Counted from the first letter of the stretch, positions 14,829 through 22,326 are shown. The stretch: DNA of 26,571 nucleotides from CAZXFA01 sp964640085 (GCA_964640085.1 CAZXFA010000030.1:1-26571), one strand, 5' to 3'. Numbers and translations: made by a program. Notes: generated by a model from the letters alone, not told the origin.

Positions 14829-16181
14829 ATGGGGGTCTCTCGATCGCTCGCTGTGAGCGCGGCGCTGCTCACCCTCCAGGCGGCCTGCACGGCGGCGAAC
14901 GGGCCCGTCGGTCCGACGACGCCCGGCGGGGCCGGCGCGACGCCGAGCGTGACGGGATCGCCCTCCCCGGGCCTGCCATCGCCGGGCGCAGCGTCGCCGA
15001 CCTCGGGGCCGGTCGAGCTCGGCGACCATCTCCACCTGGAGCTTTCGGACACCGGGACGTTCCTCGTCCGGGGCCGGTACCCGCGCTCCCCGTCACCCTG
15101 CGTCGATCCGGAGCAACCCAAGCTCCTGGCACGGTACCCGGGCGACCTGTCGATCCAGCGTTCGGATGACGGACGGATCTCGCTGACCGTCACGGTCCCG
15201 TTCGATCGGTACCTCGAGGGCATCGCCGAGGTGCCGCCGAGCTGGCCGGCGGCTGCGCTCGAGGCCCAAGCGATCGCGGCCCGCTCCTACGCGCTCGCGA
15301 CGACGGGATGGAGCGGGCAGGAGGGCGAGGAGCTCCCGACGCCCATCTGCGCCACCACCGCCTGCCAGGTCTACCGAGGGATCCGCGTGCCGCGCGATCC
15401 CGATGTCCGGGCCTGGTACCGGGCGGTGCGCCGGACCGACGGGCAGGTCCTCCTGTACCAGGGCCGGCCCGCCGAGACCGTGTACTTCTCGACCTCGAAC
15501 GGCCAGACCTACGGCAACGAGGACGTCTTCGGCAGCTCGCCGCTCCCCTACCTCCGACCGGTGGTGGAGCGCGACGACGACGCCTCGCCGCTGTCGCGCT
15601 GGAGCGTCCGGCTGCCGTACGGGGACCTGGCACGGTTCCTCGGTGCGGCCGGCGAGTGGGCGCGCCACCGCACGATCGCCGACATCGCGCTCGAACGCGA
15701 CACGGTGACGATCAGCGGCGAGGGGCGCACGCGCTCGATGGACGCGAGCACGTTCCGTTCGGCCGTGAACGCGTGGGCCCCGTGCCTGGAACCGCATCGC
15801 TTCCCGCCGCCGAGCTGGAAGGGCACGCCCCTGCCCACCACGATCCCGTCGCGCTGGATGACGCTCTCCACCCAGCCGGACGCGGTGATCGTCGAAGGAC
15901 GGGGATGGGGCCACGGGGTCGGCATGGTGCAGTGGGGCGCCTACGGGAAAGCGCTCCGGGGCATGTCGGCCTCCGAGATCCTGGCTCACTACTACGGTGG
16001 CTTCCTGCCCCAGCCGCACCCCGAACCCGGCCTGATCCACGTCGAGGTCGCGAGCGGCCTGCGCGAGCTCCGGATCGTGCCCTCGGTGCCCGGCGCGACG
16101 CTCGAGGGCGAGGCGCTCGGCCGGGATCGGGTGACCGTCTCGGGTGGGGACGCCCTCACCGTGACGGTCGAACGGCGGTAG
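14829..16181 (+). CDS. SpoIID/LytB-type peptidoglycan-acting secreted protein
   Basis: The 450-residue protein has a signal sequence ending near LLTLQAAC (Cys20, a weak lipobox), a Pro/Ser/Gly-rich linker to about residue 60, and a SpoIID domain. The catalytic-type block is FDRYLEGIAEVPPSWP, with Glu134 matching the active-site Glu of SpoIID lytic transglycosylases, followed by ALEAQAIAARSYAL. Further motifs are VYFSTSNGQTYGNED and the C-terminal GRGWGHGVGMVQWGAYGKA (from residue 357) with MSASEILAHYYGG. SpoIID cleaves glycan strands lacking stem peptides; outside spore formers such proteins act in wall remodelling. No amidase partner is nearby. It is probably transcribed from its own leaderless promoter. 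Confidence 0.92.
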   Translation: MGVSRSLAVSAALLTLQAACTAANGPVGPTTPGGAGATPSVTGSPSPGLPSPGAASPTSGPVELGDHLHLELSDTGTFLVRGRYPRSPSPCVDPEQPKLLARYPGDLSIQRSDDGRISLTVTVPFDRYLEGIAEVPPSWPAAALEAQAIAARSYALATTGWSGQEGEELPTPICATTACQVYRGIRVPRDPDVRAWYRAVRRTDGQVLLYQGRPAETVYFSTSNGQTYGNEDVFGSSPLPYLRPVVERDDDASPLSRWSVRLPYGDLARFLGAAGEWARHRTIADIALERDTVTISGEGRTRSMDASTFRSAVNAWAPCLEPHRFPPPSWKGTPLPTTIPSRWMTLSTQPDAVIVEGRGWGHGVGMVQWGAYGKALRGMSASEILAHYYGGFLPQPHPEPGLIHVEVASGLRELRIVPSVPGATLEGEALGRDRVTVSGGDALTVTVERR

Positions 16182-16207
16182 CGAACGTCGACCGACCGGC
16201 TGGTGGA

Positions 16208-16213
16208 TAGCCT
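16208..16213 (+). promoter_or_regulatory. Putative -10 box (TAGCCT), leaderless promoter
   Basis: TAGCCT ends seven bases before the ATG at 16221 and favours that ATG over the in-frame GTG at 16203, which lies upstream of the box. Confidence 0.45.
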
Positions 16214-16220
16214 CGAGCGG

Positions 16221-16886
16221 ATGCTCGCAGGGTCGGTGGCCCCGTCGGGGTCGGCACCAAGGACCCCGGGCAACCGGCACGACGCGAGGGAACGTGTGGC
16301 CGAGCGCGGAGGAACCGACAGCGGGGCGAGGGTCGACCTGTACTGGCTCCCGCTCGGTGCGGGCAGGCACTTCGTCCGGCTGAACGGGCGGGTGTACGAG
16401 ACGATCCAAGCGCTGCGCGAGCGGCGTGGACCGCTCGACCTGTACCACTCCGCTCTCGAGGTGCGGGTGCCCGAGGGCCGCTTCGTGATCGAGACGGCGT
16501 GGCCGATCCCCGACGCTCGCCAGGCGTCACGAGGCGTCGTCGTCGAGGGGCCGGTGGGCAGCCGCCGCGTGGGGCGCTTCCGGGCACTCCGGTACGAGGT
16601 CCGCCGGTGGCGGGACGGCGTCATCCCCGACGTCCGCTGGGCGGTGGCGAGCCCGCAGCGGCTGAGCCACGATCCCGACCAGGCGCGTCGGGTACTGGAA
16701 CTCGCGAGCACCGTGCCGGCGCTCGTGTGGGGCCGGGATCAGCTCGGTAGCGGCGAGATGTGGAACTCGAACTCCGTGATCTCCTGGCTCCTGGTGCGGA
16801 GCGGTGTTCCGATCGACGCCGTCAGCCTCCCGACGGGTGGACGCGCCCCCGGCTGGGACGTCGGTATCATCGCCGCCCGCCGGTGA
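16221..16886 (+). CDS. Unassigned protein, possibly permuted papain-fold-like
   Basis: This is a 221-residue soluble protein of a type I recall seeing as a conserved hypothetical in actinobacteria. After a disordered first 35 residues it reads RVDLYWLPLGAGRHFVRLNG, then LDLYHSALEVRV with His76, a central VVVEGPVGSRRVGRFRALRYEVRRW, and GEMWNSNSVISWLLV (residues 178-192). A His followed later by an Asn-x-Asn-Ser/Cys segment before a hydrophobic helix resembles the order in circularly permuted papain-like folds (NlpC/LRAT/PPPDE-like), but the position expected for the nucleophile is Ser rather than Cys. That fold is an inference; no function is assigned. The alternative GTG start at 16203 adds six residues. 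Confidence 0.72.
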   Translation: MLAGSVAPSGSAPRTPGNRHDARERVAERGGTDSGARVDLYWLPLGAGRHFVRLNGRVYETIQALRERRGPLDLYHSALEVRVPEGRFVIETAWPIPDARQASRGVVVEGPVGSRRVGRFRALRYEVRRWRDGVIPDVRWAVASPQRLSHDPDQARRVLELASTVPALVWGRDQLGSGEMWNSNSVISWLLVRSGVPIDAVSLPTGGRAPGWDVGIIAARR

Positions 16887-16902
16887 GCACCGATCCGTGG
16901 GA

Positions 16903-16932
16903 TTGACGAAGCTAATGTTCTTAGCTTATCCT
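16903..16932 (+). promoter_or_regulatory. Putative sigma70-type promoter of the hydrolase-TetR operon
   Basis: TTGACG (16903-16908) and TATCCT (16927-16932) are spaced by 18 bases, the best -35/-10 pair seen in the window. The spacer is filled by the first inverted-repeat operator. The region is noticeably AT-richer than its surroundings. Confidence 0.65.
16909..16927 (+). promoter_or_regulatory. TetR-type operator O1 (in promoter spacer)
   Basis: AAGCTAA-TGTTC-TTAGCTT is a perfect inverted repeat with seven-base arms and a five-base centre. It sits between the -35 and -10 boxes, where a bound TetR dimer would block RNA polymerase. Confidence 0.75.
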
Positions 16933-16942
16933 GGCCCGCGTT

Positions 16943-16957
16943 GCTAAAATGCTTAGC
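16943..16957 (+). promoter_or_regulatory. TetR-type operator O2 (downstream of the start site)
   Basis: GCTAA-AATGC-TTAGC repeats the core of O1 with the same five-base spacer. Its centre is 32 bases from that of O1, about three helical turns, so two dimers could bind on the same face. It lies in the expected 5' leader of the operon. Confidence 0.7.
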
Positions 16958-16982
16958 CACGGAACGAGCGAGGAGGAAGCAG

Positions 16983-17816
16983 ATGTCTGCCAGGAACCGA
17001 CGGGACAACCACGTGACCGAGTACCTCGGGCGACCCGAGGGTCGGATCGCCTACGACGTGAGCGGCGAGGGGCCGCTCGTGATCTGCGCGCCGGGGATGG
17101 GCGACGTCCGGCAGGTCTACCGGTTCCTCGTCCCGGAGCTGGCGAACGCCGGCTACCGCGTCGCCACGATGGACCTACGGGGGCACGGCGAGAGCGACGC
17201 CACCTTCGGGAGCTGCGACGACGTCGCGGCGGGCAGCGACCTCGTGGCGCTCGTCGAGCACCTCGGTGGGACGGCCGTGCTCGTCGGCAACTCGATGTCC
17301 GCCGGGGGCGCAGTGCTCGCCGCCGCGGAGCGGCCCGACCTCGTGCACGGTCTCGTGCTGGTGGGGCCGTTCGTCCGGAACGCGCCGGTCGGCCTGCTGC
17401 CGCGGATCGCGTTCCGGCTCGGGCTCCTCCGCCCCTGGGGGCCGGGGGTCTGGAGCGCTTACTACCCGAAGCTCTACCCGGGTCGACCGCCGGCCGACCT
17501 GGACGAGCACCGCGCCCGGATCCGCGAACTGCATCGCCGGGGAGAGCGCTGGCGCGCGTTCGTCGCGACCACCCGCACATCGCATGCGCCGGCCGAGGCC
17601 CGCTTGGGCGACGTCCGGGCCCCGACCTTCGTCGTGATGGGCGAGCGTGACCCGGATTTCCCCGATCCCGCGGCCGAGGCCCGGTTCGTCGCCGAGCGTC
17701 TGAACGCCGAGTTGCTGATGGTCCCCGACGCAGGCCACTACCCGCAAGCCGAGTACCCGGAGATCGTCACGCCCGCGATAGCGCGCTTCCTCGAGCGGGT
17801 GGCCCACCGTGCCTAG
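16983..17816 (+). CDS. Alpha/beta hydrolase
   Basis: The 277-residue protein has an alpha/beta hydrolase fold with nucleophile elbow VGNSMSAGG (Ser104), a likely acid Asp223 in GERDPDFPDP and catalytic His252 in DAGHYPQAEYPE. LRGHGESD (residues 65-72) is the conserved loop after strand 4. ATG 16983 has AGGAGG (16971-16976) six bases upstream; the frame is open further up but crosses the operator region. It overlaps the TetR gene by eight bases, and both lie behind a promoter with two matching operators. An esterase, lactonase or hydrolase acting on the small molecule sensed by the regulator is the natural inference. The substrate cannot be told. Confidence 0.92.
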   Translation: MSARNRRDNHVTEYLGRPEGRIAYDVSGEGPLVICAPGMGDVRQVYRFLVPELANAGYRVATMDLRGHGESDATFGSCDDVAAGSDLVALVEHLGGTAVLVGNSMSAGGAVLAAAERPDLVHGLVLVGPFVRNAPVGLLPRIAFRLGLLRPWGPGVWSAYYPKLYPGRPPADLDEHRARIRELHRRGERWRAFVATTRTSHAPAEARLGDVRAPTFVVMGERDPDFPDPAAEARFVAERLNAELLMVPDAGHYPQAEYPEIVTPAIARFLERVAHRA

Positions 17817-18393
17817 GGCGGGCCTGACCCCCGAGATCGTCGTCGCCGAGGCCGCCCGCGTGGCCGACGAGACCGGCTTCGACGAGCTGACGCTCACGGA
17901 GGTGGCCGAGCGCCTCGGCGTGGCCGTCCCGAGCCTGTACAAGCACGTCGATGGCATCGGGGGTCTCCGTCGTGGGGTCACCGTCCGGGCCATCGGGGAC
18001 CTGGGCCGAGCGCTGGCATCGGCGATCGAGCGTGCCCCGCGCGATCCCCTGCGTGCGACGGCGCGCGCTTTCCGCCGCTTCTCCCGCGCGCACCCCGGCC
18101 GATACGCAGCCACGGTCGCGGCCGTCGACCCGGCGGACGCCGAGGCGAGCGCAGCGAGCCAGGGAGTGTTGGAGACCGTCCTCACGGTCCTCGCGACCTA
18201 CGGATTGACCGGCACCGATGCGATCGACGCCGCCCGCACCCTGCGAGCGGCGCTCCACGGCTTCGTCGACCTCGAAGCGCTCGGCGGGTTCGGGCTCCCG
18301 CGACAGGTCGACCGCTCCTTCGAGCGGCTCGTCGAGATCCTCGACGCGGCGTTCCGGACGTGGCGGCCGCATCGTCGCCGGCGTGGCGTCTGA
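17809..18393 (+). CDS. TetR/AcrR family regulator with WHG-type C-terminus
   Basis: The 194-residue protein has an N-terminal HTH (about residues 28-47, TLTEVAERLGVAVPSLYKHV), the usual TetR pattern, followed by a ligand-binding domain containing RTLRAALHGFVDLEALGGFGLP, typical of TetR_C_33 (WHG) regulators. The GTG start at 17809 overlaps the hydrolase gene by eight bases. As the last gene of the operon behind GCTAA-N5-TTAGC sites, it most likely represses its own operon and is released by a small ligand that the hydrolase may degrade. A basic RPHRRRRG tail ends the protein. Confidence 0.93.
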   Translation: MPRAGLTPEIVVAEAARVADETGFDELTLTEVAERLGVAVPSLYKHVDGIGGLRRGVTVRAIGDLGRALASAIERAPRDPLRATARAFRRFSRAHPGRYAATVAAVDPADAEASAASQGVLETVLTVLATYGLTGTDAIDAARTLRAALHGFVDLEALGGFGLPRQVDRSFERLVEILDAAFRTWRPHRRRRGV

Positions 18394-18404
18394 TGGTCCG
18401 TTCC

Positions 18405-18640
18405 GCCGCCGCCATCGAGGGGTGCGGCCGAACCGCCCGCACCCCCGGTGCGACGCGCACCACGTCGTACACTGGGCCGACGGTGACCCGACCGCGCTTC
18501 CCAACCTCCTGCTCCTGTGCCGGCGGCACCACCGGATGGTCCATCCGACGCGCGGGTTCACGCTCGCCCTGGAAGGACGGACGCCCGGCGTTCCGACGAC
18601 CCGATGGGTCGGTGCTCGGTGCCCCGCGCCGCCGTGGGCG
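18405..18640 (+). pseudogene. Remnant of DUF222-type HNH endonuclease C-terminus
   Basis: One frame reads RCDAHHVVHWADGDPTALPNLLLLCRRHHRMVHPTRGFTLAL, the complete HNH core of actinobacterial DUF222/HNH proteins. The continuation KDGRPAFRRPDGSVLGAP is in another frame, and an upstream EGCGR, where the first zinc cysteine is expected, is also out of frame. The large N-terminal DUF222 part is absent and the fragment begins right after the TetR stop. This is a truncated and at least twice frameshifted relic. DUF222/HNH genes occur in many copies in actinobacteria and are often associated with mobile DNA, so this may mark an old insertion. Confidence 0.75.
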
Positions 18641-18642
18641 CT

Positions 18643-19383
18643 CTACCCGAGCTGGCGGTCCACCTCGGTAGCGAACGCGTCGACCGACGCGGGACGGAGG
18701 GTCGCGCGCGTCTCGCCTCGATGGATCGCGAGCGCCAGTCGCACCAGTCCCTGGTGCTCTGACCGATCCGCGACCCAGCGCGCCGCGTCGGGCTTCGACA
18801 ACCACTCCCCCGTCGTCGCCCAGGCCCACCCCCGGCACGCGTTGAGGACGGCGCTCGGCGACGACGACTCGTGCTCTCGGTGCCACGCGATCGATACGCG
18901 CACCGCGTCGACCACCCGCGAACGCTCGAGCGGCGCGAAGGCCTCGGCCGCCGGCGGGCCGACCAGGGCTCGAGCGTGGTCCCGCGCGATCGCGACGTCG
19001 AGGACGAACCAGTGCCGTGGCTCGGATCGCGGGTCGAAGGAAACGCGCTCCTCCCCGGCTCCGCTGTTCAGGTTCAGAGCCCAGTCCAGCGTGGGCGGCG
19101 TCGAACCCACCGCGGCCGATGGGTACAGGACGAGCTCCAGCTTGCGGGCGGGACACGGCAGCGATCGGTGGGAGCAGGCGACGGCGACCGCGCGCACCCG
19201 CGACTCCGGGCACGGCCCGATCACGCCGATCACGTCCAGGTCGCTCCGCCCCGGGATCATGGCGTCGAAGGCCGCCGAACCCGAGAGGTAGACACCGACC
19301 AGCGGCGCGCCGATCAGGTCGAGCAGACGGCGAGTCAGTTCCTCGAAGTACACGGTCGACCCATCATGCAACGGGCTGCTCAC
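18643..19383 (-). CDS. Nucleotidyltransferase with AadA-like C-terminus (DUF4111)
   Basis: From GTG 19383 the product has 246 residues, near the 260 of AadA enzymes. The nucleotidyltransferase motif is GVYLSGSAAF followed by GRSDLDVIGV (Gly35-Ser36 then Asp48-x-Asp50, metal-binding), and KLELVLYP supplies the likely third carboxylate. The rest (ALNLNSGAGEE, then RVVDAVRVSIAWHREHE and VLNACRGWAWATTGEWLSK) matches the helical DUF4111 domain that holds the aminoglycoside in ANT(3'')/ANT(9) enzymes. Distant relatives modify other substrates, so resistance is not claimed. The start is uncertain: GTG 19353 (VYFEEL) is an alternative, and the frame is open upstream across the divergent promoter region. 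Confidence 0.78.
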   Translation of the reverse strand: MSSPLHDGSTVYFEELTRRLLDLIGAPLVGVYLSGSAAFDAMIPGRSDLDVIGVIGPCPESRVRAVAVACSHRSLPCPARKLELVLYPSAAVGSTPPTLDWALNLNSGAGEERVSFDPRSEPRHWFVLDVAIARDHARALVGPPAAEAFAPLERSRVVDAVRVSIAWHREHESSSPSAVLNACRGWAWATTGEWLSKPDAARWVADRSEHQGLVRLALAIHRGETRATLRPASVDAFATEVDRQLG

Positions 19384-19511
19384 CGGGTCCGACCGGGCGA
19401 CGAGCACGATCTCGGCGAGCCGCGCCGGGTCGTGGGGGTGACGTCCGGCCCCCGCCACCAGGGCCACCCGCTCCCGACCTTCGGACCTCCGGATGCGAGA
19501 GGATGGCGTCG
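19384..19511. other. Divergent intergenic region
   Basis: This 128-base stretch separates the minus-strand nucleotidyltransferase from the bactofilin-like gene and should hold both promoters. I saw no convincing -10 box or inverted repeat in it. Confidence 0.3.
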
Positions 19512-20414
19512 ATGCGTCGGACGCTGCTCCCGCTCGCAGCCGCCACCCTGGCGCTTGGGGCGACATTCGCGCAAGGCGCCGACGGGGCGACAACGGATCG
19601 GGATGAGGCCGTCGTCGTCCTCACCGGCGGCGCCACCATCGCCTCCGACCGCACCGTCGACACCGTGGTGGTGTTCGACGGCGAGACCGTGATCGAGGGG
19701 GCCGTGCTCGGCTCGGTGGTCGTGTTCAACGGTCCGACCACGATCTCCGGCTCGGTGGATGGGGACGTGGTGGTGTTCCGCGGTGGGCTGACGCTCGCCC
19801 ACGGCGCCGTCGTGACCGGGAACGTGTTCGCCCAGGACCGCGAGATCGCCCCTGGCGCCCGCGTCGATGGCGACGCGTCGGGTGTCGCCCGCCTCACGTG
19901 GGGGCTGCGATGGGCGGGATGGATCGCGGCGATCGCCGTGTGGTTCGCGATCGCCGTGTCGGTCCTTGTGTTGGGCATCGTGATGATCTGGCTCGCGCCG
20001 CGCGGCATGGACGCCGTCCTGGGCGCGGCCCGGACCGCGCTGGCCGCTTCGATCGGCTGGGGCGCCGCGCTGTTCGTGGGCCTCCCCATCGTGGCGGTGC
20101 TGACCATCGCGACCCTCGTGGGGATCCCGCTCGGCATCGGGGTGCTGCTCGCGCTGGCCCTCATCTTCGCGATGGGCCAGACGACGGCCGCCTTCCTGCT
20201 CGGCCGGACGATCGTCGCCGAGCCTCGGCGACGGATCCTCGCGTTCCTGGCCGGGTGGGCGATCCTGACGGGCCTGGCGCTGATCCCCGGCGTGGGTGGG
20301 TTGATCTGGTTCGCGGGCACCGTGTTCGGGCTCGGGGCGATCGCCGTGGCGATGTGGCGGGCGCGGGGAGAGCCGGAGGTGGCCAGCGTCGAGGTACCGC
20401 CCCCGCCGGTCTGA
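19512..20414 (+). CDS. Secreted-side bactofilin-like domain fused to four membrane helices
   Basis: A signal-like segment (RRTLLPLAAATLALGATFAQGADG) leads into a beta-helix-like stretch with repeated short turns (TVVVFDGETVIEGAVLG, SVVVFNGPTTISGSVDG, DVVVFRGGLTLAHGAVVTG), the polymer-forming cytoskeletal/bactofilin pattern. About four hydrophobic helices follow from residue 135 (WAGWIAAIAVWFAIAVSVLV) to the C-terminus, giving 300 residues from ATG 19512 (AGAGG nine bases upstream; ATG 19503 is an alternative). Such fusions are common uncharacterised envelope proteins. It is followed by two small membrane genes in overlapping or near-overlapping order. Confidence 0.82.
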   Translation: MRRTLLPLAAATLALGATFAQGADGATTDRDEAVVVLTGGATIASDRTVDTVVVFDGETVIEGAVLGSVVVFNGPTTISGSVDGDVVVFRGGLTLAHGAVVTGNVFAQDREIAPGARVDGDASGVARLTWGLRWAGWIAAIAVWFAIAVSVLVLGIVMIWLAPRGMDAVLGAARTALAASIGWGAALFVGLPIVAVLTIATLVGIPLGIGVLLALALIFAMGQTTAAFLLGRTIVAEPRRRILAFLAGWAILTGLALIPGVGGLIWFAGTVFGLGAIAVAMWRARGEPEVASVEVPPPPV

Positions 20415-20427
20415 CGAGGTGGCGGCG

Positions 20428-20724
20428 ATGCTGGCCGCAAGGATCGGCGTTTTCGCGCTGGGCCTGCCGACGGTCCTGTCGGAGGCCTCGGCGGCGATCC
20501 ACGACCGGCTCGAGGCGTGGGATCTCGACCGGGGCGTGGGCCCGCTGGCGGGGAAGACCACCGTGGCCGTCATCGTGTGGGTCGTGAGCTGGTTCGTCCT
20601 CGCGCTCGGCTTCCGAGGCAAGGACGTGGACGTACGTACGTGGTTGTGGGTCTCCCTCGTCCTCGGGGTCTTGGGCGTCCTCGGGAGGTTCCCACCGATC
20701 TTCACGTCCTTCGCGATCGAGTGA
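20428..20724 (+). CDS. Small membrane protein of unknown function
   Basis: The 98-residue product has two hydrophobic segments (TVAVIVWVVSWFVLALGF near the middle and TWLWVSLVLGVLGVLG near the end) joined by a charged RGKDVDVR loop, preceded by an amphipathic N-terminus. ATG 20428 follows GAGGTGG with suitable spacing; GTG 20419 is an alternative. It begins 13 bases after the bactofilin-like gene and its stop overlaps the next, broken gene as GTGA, so an operon is likely. No family was recognised. Confidence 0.68.
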   Translation: MLAARIGVFALGLPTVLSEASAAIHDRLEAWDLDRGVGPLAGKTTVAVIVWVVSWFVLALGFRGKDVDVRTWLWVSLVLGVLGVLGRFPPIFTSFAIE

Positions 20725-20940
20725 GCGGGCGCCGCGCGGAAGCCGTGGGTGCCTGGCGACCGGCACCGGGGTGGGTCTGATCGCCCTGATGGTCTCCTGG
20801 CTCGTGGGGAGCCTGCGGCCCTCGTATGGGATCCGCCCGTCGGCCCCACGGTGGCGTTCCTCGGATCCATCGTGATCGGGGCGGCGGCCGCGATCGTCGC
20901 CGGTGCTCGGCTGGCCCGGGGCATCCGTCGCGAACGCTAG
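20721..20940 (+). pseudogene. Frameshifted small two-helix membrane protein gene
   Basis: A GTG at 20721 overlaps the previous stop as GTGA, but its frame soon ends. A second frame continues with LATGTGVGLIALMVSWLVG and a third with GEPAALVWDPPVGPTVAFLG and GSIVIGAAAAIVAGARLARG, ending RRER at 20940. Joined, they give a sensible two-helix protein of about 70 residues. Two single-base indels separate the frames. The gene is either newly inactivated or the contig has two small errors. Its stop overlaps the convergent transporter stop by four bases. Confidence 0.55.
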
Positions 20941-22193
20941 CCGGTTCCAACGTCCGGCACGCCGCCAAGTGGGGACGCCCGATCGGTCGGCGTCCGCGTG
21001 AACCGGTCGTCGAGCGCCGGTGACACGAGCCCCACGACCCCCGGGGCGGCCATGACGGCCACGATGGCCATGACCGTGGGGCCGAGGCCGGCACCGGTCA
21101 ACATCACGCCGGCCATCGCGCCACCGATCGGCGGGGTGGACTGCATGAGCGTCCGAAGCACGCCGAACACCCGGCCCCGGAGCTCAGCCGGGATCACGCG
21201 CATCCGGATCGTCTGCGCCCAGATCGTCATCGGCGATGTGAGCGCGCCGGCCACGACCAGCACCCCCATCGCACCCAACCGTCCGGGGGCGAAGGCCAGC
21301 CCGAGGAACGCGAGTCCGGCCGCCGTCTGGGTCGCGGCGATCGAACGGCCGAGCGTCCATCGCCAACGGAGAGCCCCGACCACGACGGATCCCCCGGTCG
21401 CGGAGAGGGCGAACGCGGAGAGCAGCAGCCCGTACGTCGTCGCGTCACCGGACAGCTCCCGGCGGGCGAAGACCGGCAGGAGGACCAGGAGCATCCCCTC
21501 ACCGATGTTGAACGCCATGAACATCAGGGTGGTCGCAAGGACCGCCGGCTGTCGCAGGATCGAAGCGAGGGCGGGACGGAGATCGAGGCGGGCGCTCGTG
21601 CCGACGTCCCGGTCCCCGTTCGCGGGCAGGCGTACGAGCACCACCACGAACACTAGGTAGGTGAGCGCGTCCACCAGCATCACGTTCCGTGCGCCGACCG
21701 ACGCGATCAGCGCTCCCGCCATCGCGGGCCCGCCGACGTCGGCCACCCCGAAGCTGACCGACTCCATCGCATTGGCCGTGTTCAGGCCTTCCTCGGGAAC
21801 GAGCGAGGGTATCAGGGACGGCACGCCGGCCCAGTTGGCCATCTTCAGGAGCCCGTACACGCCCGCCACGCCGTACAGGTGCCAGGTCCTGAGGGCTCCC
21901 GCCATCGAGGCCAGGGGGATCGAAGACACGGCCATGGCCAGGACGAGGTTCACCGAGATCAGCACCCGCCGACGATCCAGCCGGTCGAGCAACATCCCCA
22001 TCACGGGGCCGCCCACGATCACCGGAGCCGTAGCGGCGACGACGAAGCCACCGAGCACCTCGGCGGACCCCGACGTCTCGAGCACCAGCCACACGAGCGC
22101 CACCCACGTGAGGGCATCGCCCATCGCCGAGACGGTCGCCCCGAACCACAGGGACGCGAACGGGCGGTTCCGCAGCAGGGCCCGGTAGCTCAC
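20937..22193 (-). CDS. MFS exporter (MFS_3/enterobactin-exporter-like), 12 TM
   Basis: The 418-residue protein begins YRALLRNRPFASLWFGATVS, the typical entry of this MFS branch, with about twelve helices. The loop motif GMLLDRLDRRRVLISVNLVLA is the MFS motif A variant, and RMRVIPAELRGRVFGVLRTL is conserved in the central or C-terminal half. Members export siderophores, macrolides or other compounds; the substrate is unknown. GTG 22193 is the only start in this frame before an upstream stop (TGA about 30 bases away). No ribosome binding site stands out. The gene is convergent with the preceding small-membrane operon. Confidence 0.9.
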   Translation of the reverse strand: MSYRALLRNRPFASLWFGATVSAMGDALTWVALVWLVLETSGSAEVLGGFVVAATAPVIVGGPVMGMLLDRLDRRRVLISVNLVLAMAVSSIPLASMAGALRTWHLYGVAGVYGLLKMANWAGVPSLIPSLVPEEGLNTANAMESVSFGVADVGGPAMAGALIASVGARNVMLVDALTYLVFVVVLVRLPANGDRDVGTSARLDLRPALASILRQPAVLATTLMFMAFNIGEGMLLVLLPVFARRELSGDATTYGLLLSAFALSATGGSVVVGALRWRWTLGRSIAATQTAAGLAFLGLAFAPGRLGAMGVLVVAGALTSPMTIWAQTIRMRVIPAELRGRVFGVLRTLMQSTPPIGGAMAGVMLTGAGLGPTVMAIVAVMAAPGVVGLVSPALDDRFTRTPTDRASPLGGVPDVGTG

Positions 22194-22275
22194 CCGCGCC
22201 CCGGCGCCTGGACCCGGCCCGCCGCGTCATCCTCAGAGGGCTCCCCCATCCCCGGAAGAACGGGGCCGCCCTCCC

Positions 22276-22290
22276 CGGCGTGAGACGCCG
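22276..22290 (-). terminator. GC hairpin between unassigned gene and MFS gene
   Basis: CGGCGT (22276-22281) and ACGCCG (22285-22290) form a perfect six-base stem with a three-base loop in the 133-base gap between two minus-strand genes. There is no T-tract. The gap also contains the 10-base palindrome GGTCTAGACC (22310-22319), and nothing else clear. Confidence 0.3.
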
Positions 22291-22326
22291 CGGGGGACGG
22301 ATCCGGACGGGTCTAGACCTGGGCCG

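Noticed and set aside
18643..19383. Calling the nucleotidyltransferase a resistance gene (aadA)
   Set aside because: The core motifs fit the superfamily, but substrate-pocket residues cannot be verified by eye and relatives with other roles exist.
22310..22319. GGTCTAGACC palindrome as an operator for the MFS gene
   Set aside because: It is only ten bases, lies over 110 bases from the start codon and close to the end of the preceding gene, with no -10 box nearby.
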